Part shown: positions 9,635-17,844 of the stretch, one piece after another
How positions within the stretch are numbered: position 1 is the stretch's first letter
Layout: the number at the start of each line of letters is the position of its first letter
Assembly (NCBI RefSeq): GCF_009796805.1
Contig: NZ_CP047029.1
Location: 1,601,501 to 1,665,500, forward strand
From: Algibacter sp. L1A34
GTDB lineage: Bacteria > Bacteroidota > Bacteroidia > Flavobacteriales > Flavobacteriaceae
Length of the DNA: 64,000 bases
Direction: 5' to 3'
Translations under genes and position numbers: made by a program
The notes under the pieces: model-generated
Database searches by the model: none
What the model was told of the DNA's origin: nothing
Seen by the model: only the letters and a program-made list of their open reading frames with translations

Positions 9635-9656
9635 TTTAATTGCCTTTTTTTGCTTT

Positions 9657-9713
9657 TTTTTGCCCAAAACAGAATAGATATAAAATTTATCTTGGGCAAA
9701 AATAGCTATTTTT
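9657..9713. other. Overlapping inverted repeats after the ferritin gene
   Basis: TTTTTGCCCAA (9657-9667) pairs perfectly with TTGGGCAAAAA (9692-9702) around a 24-base loop. The right arm overlaps a perfect 16-base palindrome AAAAATAGCTATTTTT (9698-9713). Both lie between the ferritin gene and the small Cys-rich gene and include its -7 box. They may be an mRNA 3' end or a protein binding site. Confidence 0.5.
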
Positions 9714-9743
9714 ATTAAATCTAAATAAGATTAAATGTTAAAA

Positions 9744-10262
9744 TTATTGCAAACCTTCTGCAGATGCGGAAGTTACAGTTAGGTTTTGGATATCTCTATC
9801 AAAAAGGTACAGTCCGCCTTTATCATCTCCAATAAGATTTATTTTATCTAAAATAGTACGTGCTACGGCTTCTTCTTCAATTTGCTCGGCAACATACCAT
9901 TGCAAAAAGTTATGCGATGCATAGTCTCTTTCTTCTAGGCTAATATGAACCAAATCGTTAATGCTTTGTGAAACGAAAACTTCATGTTCAAATAATGTCT
10001 CAAACATTTCTTTAAATGATGTAAAAGTTACGTTAGGTGCTGATAATTCGGAGATTTTGGCATGTCCGCCACGCTCATTTACGAATTTTACAAGCTTTAG
10101 CATGTGTTCACGTTCTTCATCCGATTGTGCATACATAAAACTGGCAACGCCTTCTAACCCTTTAACTTCAGCCCAACAAGCCATGGCTAAATAAATTTGA
10201 GACGATTCTGCTTCTATTTTTATTTGATTGTTTAATGCGGTTTCTATAGCTTTTGATAACAT
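9744..10262 (-). CDS. ftnA: Ferritin, FtnA-like
   Basis: Non-heme ferritin of 172 residues, the normal length; assembles into 24-subunit shells, oxidises Fe(II) and stores Fe(III) in the cytoplasm. Ferroxidase ligands are visible: Glu17 (KIEAE), Glu50 and His53 (EEREH), and the later helix QWYVAEQIEEE. Tyr24 is also present. It appears monocistronic, with metG upstream on the same strand ending 37 bases before its start. No Fur box is evident to me. Confidence 0.95.
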   Translation of the reverse strand: MLSKAIETALNNQIKIEAESSQIYLAMACWAEVKGLEGVASFMYAQSDEEREHMLKLVKFVNERGGHAKISELSAPNVTFTSFKEMFETLFEHEVFVSQSINDLVHISLEERDYASHNFLQWYVAEQIEEEAVARTILDKINLIGDDKGGLYLFDRDIQNLTVTSASAEGLQ

Positions 10263-10299
10263 GATGTTTGGGTTTTTTTATAAAGTTAGTAAATTCTGT

Positions 10300-12369
10300 T
10301 TAACTTATTGTTAATCCATTTGCAACATTATCGGTATCTGGATTTACAAACACCAATTTTCCATCTTCACTTTCAGTCATTAAAATCATACCTTCACTTT
10401 CAACTCCACGTAAAGCTCTTGGCGCTAAATTTACTAAAACGGTAACACGTTTCCCAACCACATCTTCTGGTTTAAAACTCTCTGCAATGCCAGAAACAAT
10501 AGTACGCACATCAATACCTGTATCTACTTTTAAAACTAGAAGTTTTTTAGCTTTCGGCATTTTTTCGGCTTCAATAATAGTACCAACACGCATATCTAAT
10601 TTGGTGAAATCATCAAAATTTATAGTCTCTTTTTGAGGTTCTACCACTTTATTAGCGGCTTCGTTTGCTTTTTTACTAGCGGCTAATTTATCAAGTTGTT
10701 TTTGAATAGTTTCATCTTCAACTTTAGAGAATAATAATTCTGCTACTCCAATTTTATGTCCTGCAGGAAGTAACACACTTTTTGTGGTAACTTCTTTCCA
10801 AGTCGTATCAGCGTCAAGCGCAGAATGATTTAGTATATTTTTTAATTTAGTTGAAGTAAACGGTAAAAAAGGTTCGCTTAAAGTTGCTAATGCAGAAGCA
10901 ATTTGTAACGCCACATACATAATGGTTTTTGTGCGTTCTGCATCTACTTTAATAACCTTCCAAGGTTCAGCATCGGCTAGGTATTTATTTCCTAAACGCG
11001 CTAAATTCATTAATTCTTGACTGGCTTCTCTAAAACGATAACGCTCTATAGAACTAGCAATAACATCTGGATAAGCTTTTATAGCGGCCAAAGTTTCTTC
11101 ATCTACTTGCAAAAATTCAGAAGGACTTGGCACAATACCTTCATAATATTTATTGGTTAAAACAACTACACGGTTAATAAAGTTTCCGAATATAGCTACC
11201 AATTCATTATTATTTCTTGCCTGAAAATCTTTCCAAGTAAAATCGTTATCCTTAGTTTCTGGTGCGTTTGCTGTTAATACGTAACGTAAAACATCTTGTT
11301 GCCCTGGGAAATCTTCTAAATATTCTGGTAACCAAACCGCCCAATTTTTAGAGGTTGATAATTTGTTGCCTTCTAAATTTAAAAACTCGTTTGCAGGTAC
11401 ATTATCCGGTAAAATATAAGAGCCTTCAGCTTTTAACATTGCAGGGAAAATAATACAGTGAAACACAATATTATCTTTACCTATAAAGTGTACTAATTTA
11501 GTGTCTTTATCTTTCCAATATGGCTCCCAATCTTTGCCTTCGCGAGCAGCCCATTCTTTGGTAGATGATATATAACCAATAGGAGCATCGAACCAAACAT
11601 AAAGTACTTTGCCCTCACCGCCTTCGGCAGGAACAGGAATTCCCCAGTCTAAATCTCGAGTTACTGCTCTTGGTCGTAAACCATCGTCTATCCAAGATTT
11701 ACATTGTCCGTAAACGTTGGGCTTCCAATCTTTTTTATGCCCTTCAAGAATCCATTCTCTTAAAAAAGCTTCGTGTTTATCTAATGGTAAATACCAATGT
11801 TTTGTTTGTTTTAATGTTGGTACATTACCTGTTATAGCCGATTTAGGATTTATTAAATCTGTAGCATTATGGCTAGTTCCACAGTTTTCACACTGGTCAC
11901 CATAACTTTCTTCATTACCACATTTAGGACAAGTTCCAATCACGAATCTATCGGCCAAAAATTGATTAGCTTCAGCATCGTAAAGTTGTTCTGATGTTTC
12001 TTCAATAAACTCACCTTTTGCATCTAAAGTTTTGAAAAACTCCGAAGCTGTTTCATGATGAATTGGAGCAGATGTACGAGAATAATTATCGTAAGTTATT
12101 CCAAAATCAACAAACGATTTTTTAATAATCGCGTGATATTTATCTACAATATCTTGCGGTGTTACACCTTCGTTTTTAGCTTTAATGGTAATTGGTACAC
12201 CATGTTCATCACTTCCGCCAATAAATAATACATCATTTCCGGTTAGGCGTAAATATCGTGCATAAATATCTGCAGGTACATAAACACCAGCTAAATGTCC
12301 GATGTGTATTGAGCCATTGGTGTATGGTAAAGCAGCTGTTATGGTGTATCTTTTTGGTGTGTTCATCAA
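10300..12369 (-). CDS. metG: Methionyl-tRNA synthetase
   Basis: Charges tRNA-Met with methionine. The class I signature HIGH is at residues 22-25, a zinc knuckle [18 protein letters not shown] lies near 144-161, and the KMSKS-type loop is KLSTSKN, a variant seen in this branch. The C-terminal part (from about 580) is the EMAP-II/Trbp111-like tRNA-binding domain, [15 protein letters not shown], used for dimerisation and tRNA binding. Total 689 residues is normal for the two-domain form. A second ATG immediately after the first (MNTPKRY, 12366) is an alternative start. Confidence 0.97.
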   Translation of the reverse strand: MMNTPKRYTITAALPYTNGSIHIGHLAGVYVPADIYARYLRLTGNDVLFIGGSDEHGVPITIKAKNEGVTPQDIVDKYHAIIKKSFVDFGITYDNYSRTSAPIHHETASEFFKTLDAKGEFIEETSEQLYDAEANQFLADRFVIGTCPKCGNEESYGDQCENCGTSHNATDLINPKSAITGNVPTLKQTKHWYLPLDKHEAFLREWILEGHKKDWKPNVYGQCKSWIDDGLRPRAVTRDLDWGIPVPAEGGEGKVLYVWFDAPIGYISSTKEWAAREGKDWEPYWKDKDTKLVHFIGKDNIVFHCIIFPAMLKAEGSYILPDNVPANEFLNLEGNKLSTSKNWAVWLPEYLEDFPGQQDVLRYVLTANAPETKDNDFTWKDFQARNNNELVAIFGNFINRVVVLTNKYYEGIVPSPSEFLQVDEETLAAIKAYPDVIASSIERYRFREASQELMNLARLGNKYLADAEPWKVIKVDAERTKTIMYVALQIASALATLSEPFLPFTSTKLKNILNHSALDADTTWKEVTTKSVLLPAGHKIGVAELLFSKVEDETIQKQLDKLAASKKANEAANKVVEPQKETINFDDFTKLDMRVGTIIEAEKMPKAKKLLVLKVDTGIDVRTIVSGIAESFKPEDVVGKRVTVLVNLAPRALRGVESEGMILMTESEDGKLVFVNPDTDNVANGLTIS

Positions 12370-12530
12370 TTTAAAAATTATATTTTGAATGTATTTCGAG
12401 TATTAGCTAGATTAAAATTAATTGCTGATATTAAAAAATATATCTATTTTACTCGGGAATACAAGTGTATTTGAAGCCGTAAAAGTAATCAATTTAAGGC
12501 CTATTTAGAAAAAAAATGTACATTTACATT

Positions 12531-13550
12531 ATGACACGAATTACATATATTACAATTTTATTTTGTTCCATTTTTTTCTTCGGGAAAACAACATTATTAG
12601 CGCAAGACACATCATTAAAAAAATCTACTAAATTGATACAGCCTCCATACTTAAAAGCAGGTGACACCGTTGCCATTGTTGCTCCTTCGGGCGTACTAAA
12701 AAACGGTGTAAAAGTAATTGAAGAAGCCAAAGCGTTACTTAAAAGTTGGGGTTTACATGCTATTGTTGGTGAGCATGTATTTAGTAAAGCGGATCATTTT
12801 GCAGGTACGGATGATGAACGTTGTGCCGATTTTCAGAATGCTCTAGATGATTCCACGGTTAGCGCTATTTGGTGTGCTCGAGGTGGTTATGGTACGGTTA
12901 GAATTTTGGATAAATTAGATTACACCAAGTTTAAACAACATCCAAAATGGCTTATTGGTTATAGTGATATTACGGCATTGCATAATCAATTTAATAATGA
13001 AGGTATTGAGAGTATTCATGGTATTATGTGTTTAAGTTTACCCGATGAAATGAGTACCATAGAAAAACCTATTGCGACATTTAAAGCGGCTATTTTTGGA
13101 AAACCATTAAGTTATACACTTGAGGGTTCTAAATATAACCGACCAGGAACTGTTACAGCTCCATTAGTTGGTGGGAATTTAACGTTATTACATACTATGT
13201 TGGGTTCTAAAACAAGTATTGATACCGATGGAAAAATTCTTTTTATAGAAGAAGTAGGCGAGTACAAATACCATATAGATAGAATGTTGCAAAGTTTAAA
13301 ACGTGCTGGGTATTTTGATAATTGTAAAGGTGTTATTATTGGAGGTATTAGTCGGGTTAGAAAGAATACAACTCCTTGGGGCACATCTATTGAACAATTG
13401 TTTTTAGACGCTTTATCAGACTACGATTTTCCTATTGCATTTAATGTTCCTGCTGGTCACGAAAAAGATAATCGCGCTTTGATTTTGGGTAGAGTTATTG
13501 ATTTAAACGTTAATAAAATACAGTCAACTATTATATTTAAGAATGATTAA
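12531..13550 (+). CDS. Muramoyltetrapeptide LD-carboxypeptidase, S66 family
   Basis: S66 serine peptidase that removes the terminal D-Ala from murein tetrapeptides during cell-wall recycling. The nucleophile elbow is IGYSDIT (Ser145 from this start) and the C-terminal catalytic His is in PAGHEKDN. An N-terminal hydrophobic segment ending in LLAQ is a signal peptide, so this copy acts in the periplasm rather than the cytoplasm like E. coli LdcA. I prefer ATG 12531 (MTRITYI), which gives a compact signal; an in-frame ATG at 12516 adds five residues. Confidence 0.9.
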   Translation: MTRITYITILFCSIFFFGKTTLLAQDTSLKKSTKLIQPPYLKAGDTVAIVAPSGVLKNGVKVIEEAKALLKSWGLHAIVGEHVFSKADHFAGTDDERCADFQNALDDSTVSAIWCARGGYGTVRILDKLDYTKFKQHPKWLIGYSDITALHNQFNNEGIESIHGIMCLSLPDEMSTIEKPIATFKAAIFGKPLSYTLEGSKYNRPGTVTAPLVGGNLTLLHTMLGSKTSIDTDGKILFIEEVGEYKYHIDRMLQSLKRAGYFDNCKGVIIGGISRVRKNTTPWGTSIEQLFLDALSDYDFPIAFNVPAGHEKDNRALILGRVIDLNVNKIQSTIIFKND

Positions 13551-13590
13551 ATTATATCGTAATATAGTATATAATTTAAAATATACTCTA

Positions 13591-13824
13591 ATGAAAAAGT
13601 TACAATTAATTAGCGTAGTAGCAATGCTTTTGTTTTCAATTAATGTAAAAGCAGATACAATTAAGTCTGAATTAAATTTATTTAATCCTGATGTTAGAAA
13701 GTGTTTAATCGAAGCTTCAAAAAATGAAGGTTGGAAACTAGATGCAGTGTACATGAATGCCCAAGACAAGTTAGTTATGATATTTGGTAAAGGGGAAGAC
13801 TCTAAGGTCTATACCGATAAATAA
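13591..13824 (+). CDS. Small exported protein of unknown function
   Basis: 77 residues from ATG 13591: Lys-rich start, hydrophobic core and a signal peptidase I site near VKA-DT. The mature part of about 55 residues is mixed charge with one cysteine (RKCL). It starts 40 bases after the LD-carboxypeptidase gene and ends before a bidirectional terminator, so it is probably cotranscribed with it. An earlier in-frame ATG at 13543 would overlap the preceding gene and spoil the signal peptide. No family recognised. Confidence 0.7.
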   Translation: MKKLQLISVVAMLLFSINVKADTIKSELNLFNPDVRKCLIEASKNEGWKLDAVYMNAQDKLVMIFGKGEDSKVYTDK

Positions 13825-13866
13825 TTACCATTACACAATTGACTTAAATCAAGTTAATTTAAAAAG

Positions 13867-13898
13867 TAAAAGCCAGCTATTTAATAGTTGGCTTTTTT
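13867..13898. terminator. Bidirectional terminator
   Basis: AAAAGCCAGCTA (13867-13878) pairs with TAGTTGGCTTTT (13884-13895) with one G-U pair, followed by T. It lies between the small exported protein gene and the convergent DUF1569 gene. Confidence 0.85.
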
Positions 13899-13906
13899 TA
13901 TGAGTT

Positions 13907-14359
13907 TTAAACACCAAACTGATTTAGATGATGGTCTAAATGTTTGTAAAACATAGTATTCCATTCTTTATTAGTTAAGTTCCCGAAAGAGTGTGATGCT
14001 TTGTTTTCAAAATGACCGGAACCTAAGCGTTGTGTTCTATTAATAAAATCTACCAGTCGGTTTTTTTCTAAATCGAAGTTTTTAGTACCCTTAATTATAA
14101 ATTCGGGAGCTGTACGGCTATTCTTTTTGTAAGGTTTGTCTCCAATAACTACTGGTTTTACAATAGCTTTAAGCATCCAGCGTTTAAACGCGTTTGGTTT
14201 TGGGTGCTTTTTATCATAAACCATTTCGTAAGTTACGTTGCAATGTGCTAGCATTTGATCAACACTCATTTTTCCCCAAAGAGGTTCCGCTTCCTTGTGT
14301 AGTTTTTTAATTCTATCAACAACAGTCAGTATTTCTTTCTCATTGAACATGTTTTTCAT
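13907..14359 (-). CDS. DUF1569 (DinB-like four-helix) protein
   Basis: 150 residues of the DUF1569 branch of the DinB/YfiT-like fold. Features seen are LWGKMSVDQMLAHCNVTYE, with a His that would be one metal ligand in the wider superfamily, and the C-terminal HLDHHLNQFGV with clustered histidines. The superfamily includes metal-dependent thiol-S-transferases, but the reaction of this branch is not known to me. The start could also be MFNEKE three codons later. It is not related to the DinB DNA polymerase elsewhere in this window. Confidence 0.8.
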   Translation of the reverse strand: MKNMFNEKEILTVVDRIKKLHKEAEPLWGKMSVDQMLAHCNVTYEMVYDKKHPKPNAFKRWMLKAIVKPVVIGDKPYKKNSRTAPEFIIKGTKNFDLEKNRLVDFINRTQRLGSGHFENKASHSFGNLTNKEWNTMFYKHLDHHLNQFGV

Positions 14360-14720
14360 AAGCCAAAATTTTGAAATAGTTTAATGGACTAAATTTATCA
14401 ATTAATGCACTTAGAAACAAATGTTTTAGATGAAAATACTTCCTCCGGAAATGGTATCTATAGAATGGTGTTAAAGTTTGAAATTTTAATAAAAGAAGCG
14501 TTCTATTATACCGTTTGTTTGATGTTTATATGGTTTAATATATGTGTGCTTTATTTCTAGTTCAGAGAGTGTTTTTTCAAAAGAAAGAGGTCTTGAGTTT
14601 TACTTATTTTTTTCTAATTAAAATCCATTATAGGTTAAATCTTCTTGAAGCTTAATATTATAATGATAAGCAATAATATCACATATTTAAAATCTTAAAT
14701 CAGCCTCAGTATTTAGTTTT
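14360..14720. other. Intergenic stretch without a visible gene
   Basis: AT-rich, no coding frame of note on either strand and no clear RNA gene. It carries the upstream region of the DUF1569 gene and leads into the repeat element at 14721. Confidence 0.6.
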
Positions 14721-14811
14721 GCGTTAGGGATTGAACGGTTTGTTTGAGCTCCCCGACCAAAGGAAGGGAGCGAGTAGTGAAAGCCCGACCCTTTTTCGGG
14801 TAACGCCCAAA
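14721..14811 (-). repeat. 3'-end-associated structured repeat, copy A
   Basis: Copy A of a dispersed element whose inverted copy is at 58476-58584. It is bounded by GCGTTA (14721-14726) and TAACGC (14801-14806), which are inverted repeats. Inside, GCTCCC (14748-14753) pairs with GGGAGC (14766-14771), and near the gene-proximal end ACCC pairs with GGGT across an A-rich loop (read on the minus strand). It begins 8 bases after the gpsA stop codon, so it would be the 3' untranslated region of that message. It differs from copy B almost only in the central hairpin. Confidence 0.8.
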
Positions 14812-14819
14812 AGTAAGTT

Positions 14820-15821
14820 TTAATCTAACTTATCGGTCAGTTTTTTAAATATTTTTTTCGGGTTTTTGTTTTCGTATAATATCTCGTAAACGGCATTTAT
14901 TATGGGTAATTGCGTCTTTTTGGTGTTTTTTACGTTTAATAAATGTGCCGATTTTGTGGCGTAATAGCCTTCGGCCACCATGTTCATTTCCATCTGTGCA
15001 GATTTTACGGTGTAGCCTTTACCAATCATGTTTCCAAACATACGGTTTCGGGAAAAAACAGAGTAACCGGTAACTAATAAATCGCCTAAATAAGCGGAAT
15101 TATTGATGTTACGTTTCATTTTATGCATTTTCTTGATAAAACGTTTCATTTCACGAATGGAATTACTCATAAGTACACTTTGGAAATTATCGCCATAACC
15201 CAAACCATGTGCTATTCCGGCTGCTATAGCATAAATATTTTTAAGCATTACGGCATATTCTATACCGATAATATCGTCGCTAATTTTTGTTTTTATATAA
15301 TCTGAAGATAAATTATCGGCAATTTGTTTGGCTTTAACTTGATCTGAACACGAAATAGTTAAGTAAGAAAGGCGCTCTAGGGCAACCTCTTCGGCATGGC
15401 ATGGACCAGCTATTACGGCTATATTATCGTAAGGTACGTTGTAGATGTCGTGAAAATGCTGACCGACCAATAGTCCGGTTTCGGGCATAATACCTTTTAC
15501 GGCCGATACTATAGTTTTATTTTCTATGTTAACATTAAGTTTTTCTAATTCACTGTGTATAAATGCAGAGGGAATTACAAAAATGAGCACATCGGCATAT
15601 TCTGCAATTTCGTTTATGTTGTTACTAATTTTAAGTTGGTCTAAATGAAACTCTACCGAACTTAAATAATTAGGGTTGTGTTGCTCGCGTAATAAATGTT
15701 CTTTGGTGTAAACACTACGCATATACCAACCAATTTCGTCAAGATTTTCGCTAAGCATTTTTACAATAGCTGTAGCCCAGCTTCCTGCGCCAAAAACCGC
15801 GTATTTTAAAGGTTTATCCAT
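14820..15821 (-). CDS. gpsA: Glycerol-3-phosphate dehydrogenase [NAD(P)+]
   Basis: Reduces dihydroxyacetone phosphate to sn-glycerol 3-phosphate, the backbone of phospholipids; cytoplasmic. The Rossmann motif FGAGSWATA is at residues 9-17, VIAGPCHAEEVA marks the middle of the protein and catalytic lysine MLKNIYAIAAGI follows. 333 residues is the normal length. It stands alone, and its mRNA would end in the structured repeat that starts 8 bases after the stop. Confidence 0.96.
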   Translation of the reverse strand: MDKPLKYAVFGAGSWATAIVKMLSENLDEIGWYMRSVYTKEHLLREQHNPNYLSSVEFHLDQLKISNNINEIAEYADVLIFVIPSAFIHSELEKLNVNIENKTIVSAVKGIMPETGLLVGQHFHDIYNVPYDNIAVIAGPCHAEEVALERLSYLTISCSDQVKAKQIADNLSSDYIKTKISDDIIGIEYAVMLKNIYAIAAGIAHGLGYGDNFQSVLMSNSIREMKRFIKKMHKMKRNINNSAYLGDLLVTGYSVFSRNRMFGNMIGKGYTVKSAQMEMNMVAEGYYATKSAHLLNVKNTKKTQLPIINAVYEILYENKNPKKIFKKLTDKLD

Positions 15822-15996
15822 GATATTGAATCAAATTTATATATCAAAAATACGGAAAATTTTAGTCTTATATAAGTAGATTAAGGATAATGAAATTATT
15901 TTTTGGCACGCGTTTTGAAACCTATTAATTAGAAACATTAAAAATGCTTGTTTTCAGGATTATAGAACATAGCCATTTTTACTAAAATATTACAAT

Positions 15997-16941
15997 ATGA
16001 AAACTATAAAATTACTTTCGAGCTTTGCTCTAATCGCGACACTTTTTACGTCTTGCTATACCGAAGTTATAGTAGACGATTATATTGATGAGCCTACAAT
16101 ATCGGTTAATCAATTACTAAACTCATACGAGTTGTGGTATGTTGATATTAATGCGACTAAAGGTTTTGGTGAAACGGCTTTTTTACAAAAGGCTTTTACT
16201 ATATCGTTTAAAAATGGGGTTATGTATGCGAATAATAATATTGTTGGTCTTGGCGATACCGGAAATGGTTTTGGTATAGATGTGGCCACTTATAATACCT
16301 ACGAAATGATTTTGGATGTGGAGCATGATGCCGATGGTTTTAATACGTTTGATGTATATCAAGTTGATTATAATACCATTGAATTGTATAACCCAAATAA
16401 CGATACCTCTTATTTTTTAGATGGTTATGAACGTAATACGTTTGATTACGATTTTGTGTTCTACGATAATATTCATTATTTTTTACAAGAATATAATGCT
16501 TGGGAAAAAGTTTATACAAGTAACCAGGGAGCTCTTAACGATTTTGATAACGAAAACTATTTACAGTTTTTAGCCGGAGGAAATGACTCGGAATTTAAAA
16601 GTTCACAAGATGATAGCGGTAAAAATATAAACAATTTATATTGGGATTATACAGGGGTTTACGGGGTAGGTGATGTTAGTAATGATGTGTATTTAAAAAC
16701 CCTAACCTTGGATTACGATTATTTTGATAACGAACAATTTGAGTTAAGCGTAATTAACGATGGTAAAATAGAATTGTATCACGCAGCATCTGGAACTACA
16801 TATGAGTTTGAAGGTCGTGGATATATCCAGTATTTAAGATCTGCAAAATCTAAGGTAACAACAACAGATACTAATAGTGATAAAATGCGTAAGTTTAAAA
16901 AGGAACGTGTTGAAAACCCAAGAGAAAATAAAAGAATATAA
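15997..16941 (+). CDS. Lipoprotein of unknown function
   Basis: 314 residues. A short signal peptide ends in a lipobox TSC (Cys20), so the protein is probably anchored to the outer membrane. The body is acidic and rich in Tyr, Asp and Asn, with alternating beta-type segments (for example NTFDYDFVFYDNIHYF), and the last 35 residues are strongly basic (MRKFKKERVENPRENKRI), an odd charge contrast. It may be a surface or cell-wall-associated beta protein. I do not recognise a family. It is divergent from gpsA and has no operon partner. Confidence 0.7.
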   Translation: MKTIKLLSSFALIATLFTSCYTEVIVDDYIDEPTISVNQLLNSYELWYVDINATKGFGETAFLQKAFTISFKNGVMYANNNIVGLGDTGNGFGIDVATYNTYEMILDVEHDADGFNTFDVYQVDYNTIELYNPNNDTSYFLDGYERNTFDYDFVFYDNIHYFLQEYNAWEKVYTSNQGALNDFDNENYLQFLAGGNDSEFKSSQDDSGKNINNLYWDYTGVYGVGDVSNDVYLKTLTLDYDYFDNEQFELSVINDGKIELYHAASGTTYEFEGRGYIQYLRSAKSKVTTTDTNSDKMRKFKKERVENPRENKRI

Positions 16942-17144
16942 AATAATTGAATTAGTTATTTAGTTTAGAATCTACTTGAAATGAGAGTTTTAAGTGGGTT
17001 TTTTGTTTTAATGTGCTTTTAGTCTATTTTTTTCATAAAACATGTGACCCTTCGGAAGATTTAGTGTCTTAATTATAGAAGGTGTTTAATAATTTATTAA
17101 ATTGCTTTCAAACCAAATATTAAACCTAAAACAATAAACTAAAT

Positions 17145-17642
17145 ATGGGATTATTTTCATTTATTAAGAATGCCGGAGCCAAAGTATTTGGAATTGGTAA
17201 AACAGATGCAGAAGAAGCAGTAGAAGTTGCAACAGAAGCGGCGGCAGCAGAACTTAAATTAGAAGAAGCTGCAGCAAGAAATTTACAAGAAACTGTTTCA
17301 AACTTGAAATTACAAGTTGAAAATTTAAAGATATTTATTGATGATGATGCCGCTACCATTACTGGTGCAGCTTACGATCAAGCTACTAAAGAAAAAGTTA
17401 TTTTAGTAGTAGGTAACTCGAATGGTATTGCTACTGTAGACGACCAAATGACGGTTGAAAACGTAGAGCCAGAAGCGCAGTTCCATACCGTAGCAAGTGG
17501 TGACACATTAGGAAAGATTGCAAAAAATTATTACGGAAATGCTATGAAGTACCCGGTTATTTTTGAAGCCAATAAGCCTATGCTTACTGACCCTGATAAA
17601 ATTTACCCAGGACAAGTATTACGTATACCTGCCTTAGACTAA
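17145..17642 (+). CDS. kbp: BON and LysM protein, Kbp/YgaU homologue
   Basis: 165 residues in the order of E. coli Kbp: an N-terminal MGLFSFIKNAGAKVFG segment, an Ala/Glu-rich linker, a BON domain (about residues 45-100, ATITGAAYDQATKEK) and a C-terminal LysM domain (HTVASGDTLGKIAKNYYG ... PDKIYPGQVLRIP). E. coli Kbp binds potassium in the cytoplasm; no signal peptide is seen here either. The Ala-rich linker is longer than in the E. coli protein. It is monocistronic with its own terminator. The same function is likely, but inferred only from similarity. Confidence 0.9.
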   Translation: MGLFSFIKNAGAKVFGIGKTDAEEAVEVATEAAAAELKLEEAAARNLQETVSNLKLQVENLKIFIDDDAATITGAAYDQATKEKVILVVGNSNGIATVDDQMTVENVEPEAQFHTVASGDTLGKIAKNYYGNAMKYPVIFEANKPMLTDPDKIYPGQVLRIPALD

Positions 17643-17671
17643 AAATTACCTACAAAATTTATGTTATAAGT

Positions 17672-17702
17672 AAAAAACCAACCTTTTCGGGTTGGTTTTT
17701 TT
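17672..17702 (+). terminator. Terminator of the kbp homologue
   Basis: AAAACCAACC (17674-17683) pairs with GGTTGGTTTT (17690-17699), followed by T. Confidence 0.88.
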
Positions 17703-17844
17703 GTTAAAGACTTTCCTTAAATATATAGCCTTAACTTTTAAGGTTTTTTAATGCTTAAAGTATTTCTGTTTAAAAGAAAAGCGCTAGGCTAGTCACTACA
17801 TTTTATAGAACTTTATTACATTCGCTTTTATATTTTTTAAACTT

